DNA from: Paragonimus skrjabini miyazakii
Lineage: Eukaryota; Platyhelminthes; Trematoda; Plagiorchiida; Troglotrematidae
DNA length: 64,000 bases
Assembly (NCBI GenBank): GCA_014338405.1
Contig: JTDE01000728.1
Coordinates: 165,756 to 229,755, forward strand
Direction of reading: 5' to 3'
Positions 1 to 12,587 of the stretch are shown in pieces. The stretch's first letter is position 1. The number at the start of each line of letters is the position of its first letter. The notes below the pieces were generated by a model. It had not been told where the DNA came from, made no database searches, and saw nothing but the letters and a program-made list of their open reading frames with translations. The translations under genes were made by a program, and so were the position numbers.

Positions 1-3000
1 GCTGTGCGGCCGTTGAAATGAATCTGTTTCCATCAATTGCTGACTGATCTGGATGACTGCACTGGATGAAACGAGAAAGCTATACAAGACCGTTTATCTT
101 TGAAACACCTTTCACCTCCCCGACACTATAAGTACGCACTTCGCCTAAGTTCAGAGAAGTGAAGACCATAGCGACAGATTGGGTGCATGTCAATACGTTT
201 GTACTGAAGAAGGAAAATCAGTGTTCAAACAGTTTCTCTAGGTAGACCTCGAAGTAAATTGTATGACATGGTGCATTACCGTAAGAAAAAAGATGAACGG
301 ATATTACATGTGTTATTCAGACATAGAAACACATTCTTACGGAAAGGCACATTTGATGAGTGCGCGGGTGCGTGTGGACGTCTGTGAGAGAATTTGTAAG
401 CCTATATTGAACAACACGTGGTCCGTTGAACATCCATAGCTGCACAATTCATAAACAGATCAAACTTCGGTATCGCTGTTGTCCATAGGTATGTTCTATT
501 TACGTAGCTAATTGGTTTGCTGTCACCAGGGATATTCTGCGCAAATTTTCAACAACAAAACTGTCTCCGTTTGCTTTACTTTTCACAGCAATTTTTAATC
601 AACGAAACACCAATTTTAAGGTTACCAAAGATGTTATAACGTATGCACATTCCCCAGACGTTACACAATCCACCTAGTTTCGTCTTGTTAATAAGCAGCA
701 GCGACGCTGACCTGGTAATGCTTGCTAACTCAAGTTCATTGGACTCACAGTTTACTTTTGCCAACTAGTTCAGTCCTGAATTTTTCTGTCTAACCCGTCG
801 TTATTCGGAACTAGGAGACAACTGGACCTTAGAAAATGGTGAATATAAACTCTCTGTTTTTGATCAACGGTGTCGTAACTATGTATATATCTTCAGTTTT
901 ACTGAAATTGTCAGCACCGATGTAGTTCAGTGGTTTATACTTGTGTTGTGCAATGGGCAACTTCGTTTGTGAACTCAGGGGCAAATCTCAACGCCAGGAA
1001 GACAATGGATCATAACCGACTATTGGAATGGTGTGTACGCACTACGGGGGACGTGCCACTTGATGGAAAAATAATGCACGGTTTCCCAATTTGTGTGAAT
1101 AGACGTCGGCCGTGCAAATTAGTGTACGCGTTCGTGAGTCTATGTTTTAGTATAGCCTGTATGGTTCTTCATGCAGTAAACAACTTCGAACATCAAGCGT
1201 ATTTTGTTCTCACAATAGTTGATGCAGTGACGAAGGCAGCCGTTCGAAGATGAAAATGTCCGGGCTATTTTGCAGGACTTCAAAGACGTGGCCCAACTGG
1301 TCGCAGTGTTTTCAGTTGAAGTTGAGAGTGAAAAGAACGCTCAATTTACGGGAGTTAACGCTCTATTTCTCAAGTACCACTGACGTGTTCGGCTTACTAC
1401 CTGACGATCGGAAGAAAGTGAATGAGGATCACGCCATAAATTGAGGAGGAGTTATGTAAATACTGGTCAGCTTTGAAAACAGTGTTGAGAGACACCATGC
1501 GGTTACTTGAAAACCACACTATTATCCATGATGTCAATGGAACACTCAAACGTAGTAACGTAGTAGTGTCCTAAACGTCACATCGACTTATCCTATCCTA
1601 TCCATCTGTCAATTTGCATGTGTCTGTTCTCTGCCCTCCGCACGCTAGTTTATTCATTTCCATGAGAGCACTCATTCCGACTATCTAATGGGTAAAGAGT
1701 GGTGTCTACAAACTTGTTCGCAACAAACTGACTAATAAATTCAGATTTCAAATTGTATACACTTTTAATCCGATGAAGATTTTCTACACTAACAGGAACA
1801 TTAAAAGGAAATGTGATCTCGATCTTTCATTTTCCGGCTATTACTATTAGATAGTGGCAATATAGTTAGGTCGGCAAACCGTGAACGTTAAGTAAAGAGA
1901 TGGTAAGTCTTTCGCAATCTACTGGTTATCATGTGAACAGTTCAGGTAATCAAGTTTCTCCCCTTAAGCCTTACTGGCCGGTGATGCGCTCGTATTTACA
2001 GGAAAATTGCTAACCGATAATTCATACGCACGACGCTTTACAAGTAAGCATCTAGTCATACAGTCACTGAAGCCTGAGGTACATATGGTAAGTTAAAAAG
2101 TTACTCAGTACAAGTACCATTTGAAGACAATATTGCTCCATTCTTGCTACTGAGTAGACTGGATTGGGTAATATGCAAAACCTAAACCAAACTGGTATAT
2201 ATCTGTAATCCAGCAGTTCCGTGACATAGACAAACAGGTATTTCAGGTCACATCCTCATAAATTTATAATTCTTCCTTGTTTTTTGAATCATTCTACATC
2301 TGTCGATCGTCGAAGGAGCATCCTAGAATAGGCCCGGGAACACCACCAATGTTTATTGAGTGTATAGTAAAGCCTTGATGGTTAACAAAGCAATCACCCA
2401 TTATGTACCTCTGCGTCGGCGTCAAGCCTATACACATCTCGCAGACTGGGCCGGGCATCATGCGCCAACCAATCCGTTCAGGGTCGTTTGAATAAAGGCT
2501 TGGTAACGTTAAGTATTTTGACATTTGGAGGCTTGACCTAACAGCATGATTTTTAAACAGCTGTTTAGTTTTCCAGACTAGAAATCGACCGAACTGACGG
2601 TCGCTCTCTACAGTTCAACCAGTCGATCAGTGTGAATTAACGGTAGACTTAAGCCATCATAAACTGAACGACCGTTTAACCAAATTGACATTCAGGCATC
2701 TGGATGATGAATTTTCTGTCCTGTAAAAATAAGCCAGCGTTAAAATGTTGTACGGAAAACACCTGTTCATATATGTGGGTTTAGCTTTAATACTCAAAAT
2801 TTCTTACACCCCTGCATGAACTTTCGACTTTAATTTAAAGCGCAAACAAGGAAAATAATCCTAGTTACCCATTTATCTATTCTCCTGATTTCTAATCATA
2901 TATTCGAAACTGTGACAACTGTGTATTTCGTGGAAAGCCATCTACTGCCCGCCGAGTAGAATGAGTTTGGGTAAAAGCCGTCACTGTGCATTTCAATGGT

Positions 3001-6000
3001 CAGTCAACAATAACCGTAGCAGTCAGATCAAGTGTAAAGTCACATTGAGTAACAATCTATTATTTTTACTTTCATCGTCCCATGAAGTGACCCGCGATCA
3101 AATCAATAGTTTTTGTGTGTTGAGCATACAGTATATAGAGTTAGCCGAGTGTTCAGTATCCAGCGATTAAGTTAGCTTAGAACCAGATACTCTACGTTAC
3201 TGTTGGCATTTATTCAAATTTAATATCGTGAAAGAAGACAATGACCAGTCACTAGGGAAATGATTTTGCCAGCTTTGGAATGAAAACATGTAAGCTGCCA
3301 CTTAGAGCTTTGTACCAGTTGCAGTCGTCGTAACACTTTCTATTCGAATCACAATTTATCATCCTACACACATCAAAAGATAACAAGTTGAAGCTGTACT
3401 TTTGAAAACACAGTGATACTATTGTATTAAGAGGTAACCTTCGAAGACTGAACTCCAATCTCTTTATGTATGGACCTGAAATTCTTGGTTTCATTACTAT
3501 TGTAACGAAGATGAATGAGTGGTCAAACTGAGGCAAATATTTAGGCATTAAAGTAATGAGGAGAAGACAAGGAGTAACAATGCGGTGCTCTCCAAAAAGA
3601 ACTGACGTTTTCTATACATGCACTTGCTAGTGACAACCTGTAACGTCTGGGGATTATTGATACATGCAGATGGGTGTGCGTTTTTAAAGTGATTTTGTAA
3701 CAGATAAACTTGTGTTAATTATCTGAATAAACAATCCTTGTGTCACCCATGTTTTTAGCACATAACTTTGGTTGCCTTACGGTGTTATAATCACAAAAGA
3801 TGCTTGGTCCTGGAAGTTGTCTTTAACAAGAAATCCTTTACAAGTTATTAGAAACCATAGAACAACGAAAGCGGACAGTAATTTGCATGACTGATTTGTA
3901 ACCGCATACATTAGAGAGTAGTGCATCGTCATTTGTCCAGGTGACACATCCCACATACTGTATATTCACGTTTCTAATACTCGCTTTCGGTCTCCCATCT
4001 TCCTAGCGTTGAGACCTGTCATTTAGTTTTCGAGTGTATAAGTCGTGCTATGCTACTAACAAACGAAGGTGCTTGTTCCAAAACGATAAGATACAATTTT
4101 TAGATCCTTACTCTTTTTATGTTCATATCAGTGAAACTTGGGAAATGAAGGGACGTGCGTGAGTCTTCTTATGGGAGAGCTAAGTTATTGCGACTGTCTT
4201 AACTGGAAGGCAAGAAGGACTGGGCTGAAGTAACCCACAGACAGCACTGGAATATCCTGTCAATGTAAACCTTAAATACTTTACCGAGTGGTCGCTATGG
4301 ATGATGCGAAACATTTCACACTAGTTGACAGCTTTTATCCAACATGCTTTCAAGTATGAGGGCGGATAGCTGTACTGAAAGTAGCAACGCAAGACGTGTC
4401 AAAGAAAATGATTAGTTACCGACACCTTGAACTCATTACTGTTAGTGATTCACGCTGCACTCTAGAGAACCTCTGTTAGCGACGTACACCTCAGCATTCA
4501 AGAACATCGGGCCTCGCAGACTGGCGCGATAAGTGTGATAGTATCCAGACGCATACCTAAGGACTAGTACTGGTCGTGTACGCTAACGTCAAGCTAATTT
4601 CCTGAGGCAGAGTGCAGGAGATATAGTATTATCAGCACGGTCCACTGTGAATTTCTACAAATAAAGTCTTATAGATAGTGAACGTGCTGTACTACACAAT
4701 AAGCACAAGACACGATTTGCATGTAAGATTGGCGTACAGTTCTCAATAAGACACTCCGCGAACCCTTAAATGATTTTTGCATGACCTGCCTGAAAATCAA
4801 ACATAGAAGCAAATAAATCACGGATTTATTATCCCCCTATTTTGGTGCATTTTCATTTTTCCAAGGGGATGGAAATCACTCCTCAACATGAAATTAAATA
4901 ACCGTATTGAGTAATTTTGATAGTTCTTAATACCCGTCTATTTAAGAAGTATCCTACAATGTCCTTTTTGTGCCTGGTGGCCTTCAATAGACTCACATTT
5001 GGAGATTCCATTGAAATACACCTATGCATTGCATAGATGTGGATCTCACATTTCACGGACGTGAATAAATAACTACCATTCGATCAAAGGCAGCCATGTT
5101 CTAATCACCTAAATGACCATGAGGACACAAAACTGTATAAAATAAACAACTTGTCGACGGATGTTTACCGATAATGTCGGAATAAAATGTCAGGTATATT
5201 GGAGAAGATATACAAAACTGTTGTGGACTTGTTGTGTTGCGCATAAACTGAAGTACGAACAGTTCGCACACTGAAAACTTGTACACAATACTTACTCCTG
5301 TAGTTGCGTAAACGGTTTCATGAGTGGTCAGCAAACAGTTATTGATGCGGGCATTCCTGTTATAAATGTGGAATGTGGATAGTCTGGAACCATATATTCG
5401 CTGATAATGGTTTCACTCATGTTGTGTCACAAAAGTTATTGTCTAAAAGATAACAGTACTAAGAGTGATAGTATTGGTAGTAATGTTATCGAAACTTAGC
5501 ACCTGATTAAAGGACAGTTTGTGGTGAACATCCCTCATCCTCCTTCTTAAATGTGAAATGGGTTAGCAAGGAAATAATATCCTGAGATTGTAGTTCATGC
5601 AATTCGTCACATTTAGTAGCTGCTTCATGAGAATATGGGAACGGTGGATCGAACACAATAGCCCCTTTCTCAACCAAAAAACAACTTACGGGGATTACCG
5701 CAGTCTTTCTTCCGTGGTGATGTTCCTTCTTATTTGAGGGAATTTAGGTCGTACGGTACCAATTGGAACAAGTGAAACAAATTTGTTACCAAAAAATCAT
5801 CCAGTTTTTAGTAACAATGAAATCTCCTGAAGAATGTTTTGTCCGCTTAACATACCATGGATCCCCTACATGGAATTATACTATCAAGTACGATTCTTCG
5901 GCAGAATGTTGCGACAATTGCTCAACCGTCATATATTGTTGGGTGATTAAGCACCCAAGTAAACAACTGCGAAATTTGAAAACGTTTATGAATAATTGAT

Positions 6001-6524
6001 TGGAAACATACAAGTTAATCGGTCGATCAGTATTTGTGGCACTCTAAAAGCATGGTTACATCCGAGCTAAAATATGGTTAGACCAAAACAGGATTCAACA
6101 GAGGCTGGATCAAATCTATGAAATTGCCTCCCGCAGAACAGCAGTGAGATTGACATCGGTCGCTAAGTCGGCATAATGTTAGAATTTACCATTTTAGTTA
6201 TTACGATGTATCTTTATTTGAACACCGGCTGACAAGAACCGTCTTTTCCTTTCAGTCAAGGTTTACGTTGTAAATGAATTGATAAAATTTTCCAAAGCCT
6301 TATTCATACTACAGGATATCGTTATTGAGGAGTGGCGATTGGCTGCCGGATTTTGCCATGGTGTGAGTTTCACAAACTCAGGCCTGCAAACAAATGCCAT
6401 TGCATAACCATACAACATATTACCTGGACTAACAAAGTAGTATATTGAAAAACCGGCAGGCAATAAGGGACTAGGTTGATATAAACTAAAAATCCCTCAA
6501 AACTGATTGCAATTTTCGAGTTCA
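1..6524. other. Gene-poor spacer
   Basis: No reading frame here resembles a protein family I know, and I found no paired splice sites around any of the short frames. The longest frame (930-1253, +) starts within anonymous sequence. A different frame at about 1229-1390 reads like a soluble, acidic peptide, but it has no recognisable domain and ends in a stop. No RNA gene or sizeable repeat was seen. Confidence 0.5.
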
Positions 6525-6606
6525 CATAGACTTTCTAGTCAACGACAGCTGTAATCAGTTGTGAATGGTGCTCAACTTACATCCATCAGATCCCTTACTG
6601 CTCATG
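6525..6606 (+). repeat. SINE-like repeat, tail fragment
   Basis: The stretch GACAGCTGTAATCAGTTGTG followed by a T-rich segment and CCCTTACTGCTCATG matches the tail seen at 45605-45750 and 53681-53832. Just before it, CATAGACTTTCTAGTC is the reverse complement of the tail's GACTAGAAAGTCTATG-like segment. The copy is therefore partly folded back, as at 55073-55190. Divergence is considerable. Confidence 0.5.
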
Positions 6607-7078
6607 TAACATGCGAACCAGTCGGATACACTGATTCTCAGTTGCCCACATGGACCAAATTTAGGGCTACGTGGAGACACTGAAGAACAGCGTTCTTACG
6701 AAGTAGGGGTTCCAGCAACAGTCCTGTAAAAAGAAAACATCACAAACACGCAGGAGCCAAATACTCAGTAAGCCATGTACATGACTTACATAAATACAAA
6801 CTAGAACGGCGTCAACAACACAGCAGCACGCTCTGTTTCGCAGTTCAAATTCAACTTATTTAAGCTTGCTGGTTTCGAATGCACGTTACACTTACCAGTG
6901 CTCAAAATATCGCTCAAGAATATAATCACCTCTGTAAGTTCAACTAGTAGGAAAGTTCTGGTCGTGGAATTAACAATGGGAATTAACAGGTCATTTACTG
7001 CTTCTCCCTTCGAGACGACCGGGAAAACTGAGTATCACTCACAAGCGGTTGTGGTTGAGCATTTACGTATAATGACAT

Positions 7079-7178
7079 GGTCGTGCCTACTGTAAAAACC
7101 GAGGTGCATAGATTAACGCGGCTGCCTCATGAAAGTGTTGCCGGAGTTTTGGTCTTCACCGTGACAGCAGTATGCAAT
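7079..7178 (+). repeat. SINE-like repeat, tRNA-derived head
   Basis: The copy begins with GGTCGTGCCTA, which also starts the copy at 16176, and continues through GCGGCTGCCTCATGAAAG and GCCGGAGTTTTGGTC to CCGTGACAGCAGTATGCA. The GGAGTTTTGGTC segment sits where other copies have GAGTTCTAGTCCC, the degenerate pol III B-box position. The A-box region is eroded. It is an old, partial copy. Confidence 0.55.
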
Positions 7179-8192
7179 AGACGTTTACCTTGAAAAATAT
7201 TCAAAGATCAAGTAGGTTAAGTTCCAAAACCCGTCGCACGTTTTCACCCGGGACTGAAGCGAACCCATTTTAACTCTGAACACCGTTCTACGTATGGTTT
7301 TGAAACATTTGTATTTTACAGCCAATAAGTAACAAAGGCAATTTTCGAATCTCGGTGGATTGTTTCTTGAACTTGAGAGTTCGTGGCTTAAGATAACTGT
7401 ACAATAAATGCACAAGGAATTATGATGGAAGCCTTCACCGGGCAAGCGGTGAGGACGCTGTGATCTTGAACAGTGAAACTCATAATAATACGGAGTTCAA
7501 AGTGACTACAGAGTTGGTGATATATATATGCTTTTACAGGTAAGTAACCGCGTAAAAAATCGTTAAGTGATAAAACGAGACAGGAATGAAAATGCTAAGT
7601 CCCTCGATAAGAGGCCCAAATGAAAGAGTATGGAAGGTGGCTCGTCTCGAAGCAGCAAGAAGAACAATATGCATTGGCGCAATGAGCACTGTACCATATG
7701 AGTTTTTGCTTACCAATCAATATAGTCGGATGTTATCAAGCGTAAATTGATAAGGTCATATTCGATGTTCCGCAAGTGGATAGAAGAAAGCCATGGATCT
7801 TACAATGGGTTTAGGCCTTCTTCCTGATTACCACGAACGTACAATCTCAGATTAATCGTTGTCAAATGAATAAGAAAACACATAGTGCAAACTTCTCGCA
7901 ATTCTAGTACAACTTGTTCTTCTCAATGTATTCCAGTCCCTAAAGATTTAGGTGATATAAATATCTTTGAAAGTATCAGGTGATTGTGCGCAATGTTCGG
8001 TAAGTTCCTAAAACTTATGTTAAATTAAAACTTACTTTGAAAATGTGTTAGTAAACGTCTGATGTGATTCATAGGTAAACATATGGTTGGCGGCACCCAA
8101 AACGGATTAGCCTATCACATTAACCGAAGCCAAAGGACGCCCGCGCTTTAGATCATCACCTCAAGTTGCTTGCGCTGCACCACTTGTGGTTC
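7179..8192. other. Spacer without genes
   Basis: Only short anonymous reading frames and a brief TATATATAT run near 7521 are present. No gene, RNA or repeat is supported. Confidence 0.5.
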
Positions 8193-8253
8193 CACTCACA
8201 CACCACGTATCCGGTGTAAACCCAAAGGAATAAGACCAGTAGGTGTGTGAGTG
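8193..8253. repeat. Inverted repeat, 12-bp perfect arms
   Basis: CACTCACACACC at 8193-8204 is the exact reverse complement of GGTGTGTGAGTG at 8242-8253, with 37 nt between. It could be the end of a small inverted-repeat element or a chance hairpin. It lies about 430 bp from the 3' end of the LINE remnant that starts at 8680. No target-site duplication was recognised. Confidence 0.55.
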
Positions 8254-8679
8254 AGGCCTTTGTGTTCAACCGGTCAATGCTGGTTAGCCAATTAAATGGC
8301 TAGCACGACAAGGAAACCCTTATCTCTCAGAAAATAAACAGTGACAGTGACTGCAATGACAAGATCTATACTAAAAAGAAAGATATGTAAAATGTAATAC
8401 AAGAAGCATTTAAGTATACGAATGCATGTTAGCGCAGTCCAGAGAGAATATAGTTGAAAAACAAAACTCAAAGTTGAACTAGGAAAAGATCAGACAGACG
8501 ATTCATCATTCAATACATCAACAACAAAGCTCAAAAAATGAGTAGATGGAAGATCACAAATACCCCAGTTTCTGACAAGAGGAGCGGATTAGTTGCCAAA
8601 CGATCATGGTCCTGGTCGGTGCAATCATTTTCAAAAATAGAATGGATATGCTGATATGACATATCTGAGCCTAACGTAC
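8254..8679. other. Spacer 3' of LINE remnant
   Basis: No gene is seen. Because the LINE at 8680-9959 reads leftward, this stretch may hold its 3' untranslated region, but I see no tail repeat or poly(A) tract to prove it. Confidence 0.4.
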
Positions 8680-9959
8680 TCATTGTCTCTTCGAACTATG
8701 AGTGCGTTGGTGACCAACTAATCCCAAACGGCCAGCGCATTCGCAGCCGCATACATCGCGACGCCATATAATCATGTCACCACGGCCTATGGCACCGATG
8801 GTTACTTTGCGTACCGTGCGCTTTCGTTCTCGGCCGCGCAATAACTACTTGTTGAACCCGTGGACGCCAGTCCGAATCGTATTCCCTCAAGCAATCCGGT
8901 TCAACGCTACGTCTTCCCAACATCTAAAATCAATTTTACAACGTGAAAGACTTACCTGCACAGCATCCTGGTATCTCCGCTTTTGACTACCAGGGTTCCG
9001 CTTACCTGATCTCAGTTGTCCATACAGCACCTGCTTCGGACTATAGACATCGCCCATCCGACGGACGTGACCCAGCCAACGAAGCTGATTCAACATCAGC
9101 AAGGCTTCCATCCCGTTCATGTGCGCTGGCCGCAGTAGCTCGGAATCATGTTCGACCACCGGATACCCAAGATGCGTCTTAGACATTGCAAATGAAAGTG
9201 GTTCGGATATTGCACGTTCCGTTGATATAATGTCCACGTTTCACTGCCGTACAGAAGTATAGACAGCACCGTTGAGCGGTAAACGAACAGCTTAGTGTTC
9301 GGCTTTAGACTGTGATTCTTCCACACACCTCTTTCAAGACGTCCGACAACAGCACTAGCCTTCGCCATACGAGCTCTCAACTCGCGGTCAGCGGACAGAT
9401 CGGTGGACAGATTGTTGCCCAAGTAGCAGAAATCTGTGCAGCTGTCGACAATATCTCCATTAACACGAATTTGAGGTGAAGGTGCACAGACAACACCTCC
9501 GCCCGGAGAAGGCTGAAAGAAAGAAAATATATTACCTGTGTTGATACCCAGTGCAAACTCAGGTGCCGCGGTCGCGAAAGCCGTAGCCAATCGCTGCAGA
9601 TCGTCCTCGCTATGTGCGAATAGCGCGCTGTCATCTGCGAACAAAAGCATGCGCATCATTGAGGTATGTAACCGGGTTGGGGCGCCGAAACGTCTAATAT
9701 TCAGTAGGCGCCCATCCGTCCGGTACTCAGCCTCAATACCGTCCTCCCCGGGGTCCTGGAAAGCAACTGTTAGCATGGCAGTCAAATATAAACTAAATAG
9801 GGCTGGGGTCAAGACACAACCTTGCTTCACGCCAGTGACAATGTCAAACTCATCAGAGGTAGATCCACACGATTGCACCTTCGCCCTCATGCCCAAATGC
9901 AACAATATAATCAAATTGACGAACTTACCTGGACATACATAGGTTAGCAACCTAAACAA
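8680..9959 (-). mobile_element. 5'-truncated non-LTR retrotransposon (LINE), RT remnant
   Basis: This is the C-terminal half of a LINE polyprotein, the reverse transcriptase that copies element RNA at the target site. In order on the minus strand: a GVKQGC motif at residues 43-48 of the first frame, the catalytic FADD at residues 107-110, and the YGSETW thumb-region motif. The conserved LRRILGIRW then follows, and after a frameshift near 9150 LRWLGHVRRM. Past 8889 the same frame continues through two in-frame stops (TGA at 8887-8889, and a later TAG) to a cysteine/histidine cluster ending in GHQRTHS and a terminal stop at 8680-8682. Such a C-terminal zinc-finger-like motif is known in LINEs of flatworms. 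The endonuclease and early RT domains are missing, so the copy is 5'-truncated and dead. The clade is probably RTE/SR2-like, but that is tentative. Confidence 0.9.
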
Positions 9960-10303
9960 TGGCTGACGTATTATATTTTCAGAATGAAATCAGTTGCGGA
10001 TATTGTTGTTGATCATCTAATCGAGGGTTTATAATATCCTACTAGAGCAAGATCCGTGATGAAACTTGCCTTCTGGTGAAAATCAGTTCTAACGTCAGCA
10101 AAACTTCCCACTCCAATTAAGTATGAATAGACACACACGGAGTAGCCGTTTGTAAATCGTCTATTAAATGGTCTACCGTATAGCAGAACCTTCCCATTTT
10201 GTTCTTTCCGTGACTCAAGCAAGCATGCAGTTCCCCAATCGTAAATTAATCAGTTTGTAAAGGTTATCACATAAATATATTTAGATGAGACCCAACTGTG
10301 AAA
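9960..10303. other. Spacer between LINE and SINE-like element
   Basis: No coding or structural feature is supported. The LINE homology stops abruptly near 9960, which fits 5' truncation on insertion. Confidence 0.45.
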
Positions 10304-10384
10304 AGTCAGGGCTTCGGCTGGATTCGAACCAGCGAGAGACACACCATGCCTCAACGCGGCAGATTTATGAATCATAAATCTGCC
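10304..10384 (-). repeat. tRNA-derived SINE-like remnant with perfect palindrome
   Basis: On the minus strand GCTGGTTCGAATCCAGC forms a perfect 5-bp T-arm with a 7-nt loop and contains the pol III B-box GGTTCGAATCC. The bases following it (CGAAGCC) find no partner to make an acceptor stem, so this is not an intact tRNA gene. Upstream, where an A-box should be, is a perfect 13-bp inverted repeat with one central base, GGCAGATTTATGA at 10358-10370 and its complement at 10372-10384. I read it as a tRNA-derived SINE fragment of a different family from the one at 16176. A decayed tRNA pseudogene is the alternative. Confidence 0.5.
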
Positions 10385-12356
10385 ACACTACTTATTAGTA
10401 ATACATAAATATATATTTACCAGGCTTGAGCAAACTATTTATCTGGATCATCTACTCGCAGTGTAATGTTTCTCTACTCAACTTTTTTTACAAGCACACT
10501 GCATACACAGATATAACTGGGTTATATGAAAAACTAACTGTGGGAGACAGATAAGTGCAGGACTAGTAGGTCTCCACAGATGAGCACCGACAACCAACTC
10601 TCTACGTGTGCACCATGAAACTGGAGTGTCAACGATAAATGTTTAGGAACAAATAAAGAGAGACATGCACAAGTGATTGAGATAGCCTGATGAAGTTACA
10701 GGATGTGTCTCTATCTGTTGTGGGATACAACACTGAATGCTTTAATGAGGTTCAGCTTTTAGATTATGTTTGCGAATGGTTGAGGTAGGCTTTCAATCCC
10801 TCAATGTAGCTAGTGTAGGCAAGTAGAAAACTTGGGTTTGCAAACACTTGGGAAAATTATCACTGATCTGACCATCCAGAGGTTGTTTGATTCTCCCCAA
10901 ACGGCGCCCGTCAGAACTGCGGCAAACAATGCTTTACATTAGATGCAATCTGTTTACTCTCATTTATTTTACGTTATGATACGATTGGTCGCAATGTTCA
11001 CCGTATTAAGTGAGTTTTAAAAAAGTGCTAATTTTGAATACTTTTAGTGAACAAACATTCCTAATATTTGAGGTTTCATTATTATCCTCTAAGGGTAACT
11101 GATAGCTGCTTTTCCTAAAATGCAATAAATAGACCCATGCGTATGCATCGTGATCTCCAGGAGACGCCCCATCCAGGAGGCTGTCTTTTATCTTATTGGA
11201 CAGAACTTATGGAACTACAAGTATTACCCGGTAATTTTCAACAACCCGTTGGTTGACCTTGCAATCGAGTGCTCTGGAAAGTCAGTGGATCAGTCATTAA
11301 CATGCTGGGCTCGAATGCACAAGAAATAGAACTCAAGTCTCCATCCGGATACCGATAACCACGGTTCACGTGCTCTAATCAGCGACTGAATCATAAGTCT
11401 TACTTTCCATTCGCACTTAAATAGCAGGAATGTTAACTTGATGATAAAAAGTGTTAATCAAATGTGAATTATCCTCAGCGTGAAATAGTAACATTTGTCA
11501 GTCTTGTCCATTCCTAATACAGGCTGATCCATCTATTCCTCACTCCGGTTCAAAACATCAACAGTACTACTGCCAGACCATCAGAATAATCTGCTGTCAG
11601 CAGACCAGAAGCAAGATGCTCATCGTCGAAAAGTCGCATCCAAGAAGAGCAAGGCGAATACATTAGGGATTGTATTTGCCGAAATATAATAATTACTGAA
11701 GGTGTAGTAAATTCTTTCTGAGGCAAAATAGAAAAGTATCACAGAAGTATACTCTTCGGCAAAACTTTATATTGATTTACAGTATTACGGTGGAGGGTGT
11801 TGTAATGAAACAAGCTGTTTCAAAAATGAACCTGGAAAGAAGAGCAGACTTTCTGAATGGTATCTACCACAGCGCATTTTTTGTATCCTATCAACTACAC
11901 ATTGTGTACTGGACATTGCAATCCAGTTCGATAACAGCCGGATTATTATTTTAATACTAGCAAACTGAGGGAATCTCACATTCAATGGTGCTCGTCAGAA
12001 TTCGGGTTGACATTTTAACCGGCCTGTTTTGAGAAGGGGTTTGGGACTTATATTTCGAACCTGAGAAAATCTTGGATTGAATTCCAGCACAGATGCTAGT
12101 GAGGAGAGTGGATCATAGTTTAGTTTACAGAACGTTTTAACACGGCCTCGCATGCCCCAGCTGTGAATGTTCTTTGTCGATGGACCGATATAGACGCTGC
12201 TTCCAAGAATGATTCGAACACATCAATCACTTCATACACAGCAACACACTGAATTAACTTACAGATATAGCCATCTAAATTTTGATCTGAAACCGCTGTC
12301 CTATGAAGAATCGCCAATGCCTCAGCGGTTGGCCATATATTCCACACAATTGACTG
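10385..12356. other. Spacer upstream of EF-hand gene A
   Basis: Only short anonymous frames, such as 11772-11954 (+) and its overlapping antisense frame. No domain, RNA gene or repeat was recognised. Confidence 0.5.
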
Positions 12357-12424
12357 AATCGGGTTCATGTCCAGTATCAAGAACGATAAAGCGACTGGCC
12401 ACAGTTCAGTTGAACCACGTGTTT
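12357..12424 (+). promoter_or_regulatory. Distal promoter module of gene A (shared with D and E)
   Basis: AATCGGGTTCATGTCCAGTA starts at 12357 and CCACGTGTTTAG at 12415. The same two blocks lie upstream of genes D (AATCGAGTTCATATCCGGCA, then CACGTGTTTGAG) and E (AATCGAGTTCATGTCCGGCA, then CACGTGTTTGAG). Block-to-block spacing is 59, 52 and 55 nt, and CACGTG-to-TATA spacing is 106, 96 and 105 nt. CACGTG is a canonical E-box for bHLH factors; the first block matches no site I know. Function is inferred from conservation only. Confidence 0.65.
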
Positions 12425-12521
12425 AGTTGAAACTGTGCCGTTCCTGTGAGCCTGTGGTGCATGCGAGTTAATGTGCATTATGTTAGTACGACACAGGGTC
12501 ACTCTTCTTCATCAGGTCTCC

Positions 12522-12529
12522 TATAAATA
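12522..12529 (+). promoter_or_regulatory. TATA box of gene A
   Basis: TATAAATA lies 66 nt before the ATG at 12588. The identical octamer occurs at a similar distance before genes C, D and E, which supports a core promoter with a short 5' UTR of a few tens of bases. Confidence 0.75.
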
Positions 12530-12587
12530 GGCAATATCTCATTGAGTGAAATGAATAACCGAAAAACCATTATTTCAACTAATCAAC

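Noticed and set aside
1229..1390. A peptide-like acidic stretch in an alternative plus-strand frame.
   Set aside because: It has no recognisable domain, no convincing splice sites and a nearby stop. Composition alone is not enough.
10304..10384. A tRNA gene on the minus strand.
   Set aside because: The T-arm is perfect, but no acceptor stem, D-arm or anticodon arm can be drawn. It is listed as a SINE-like remnant.
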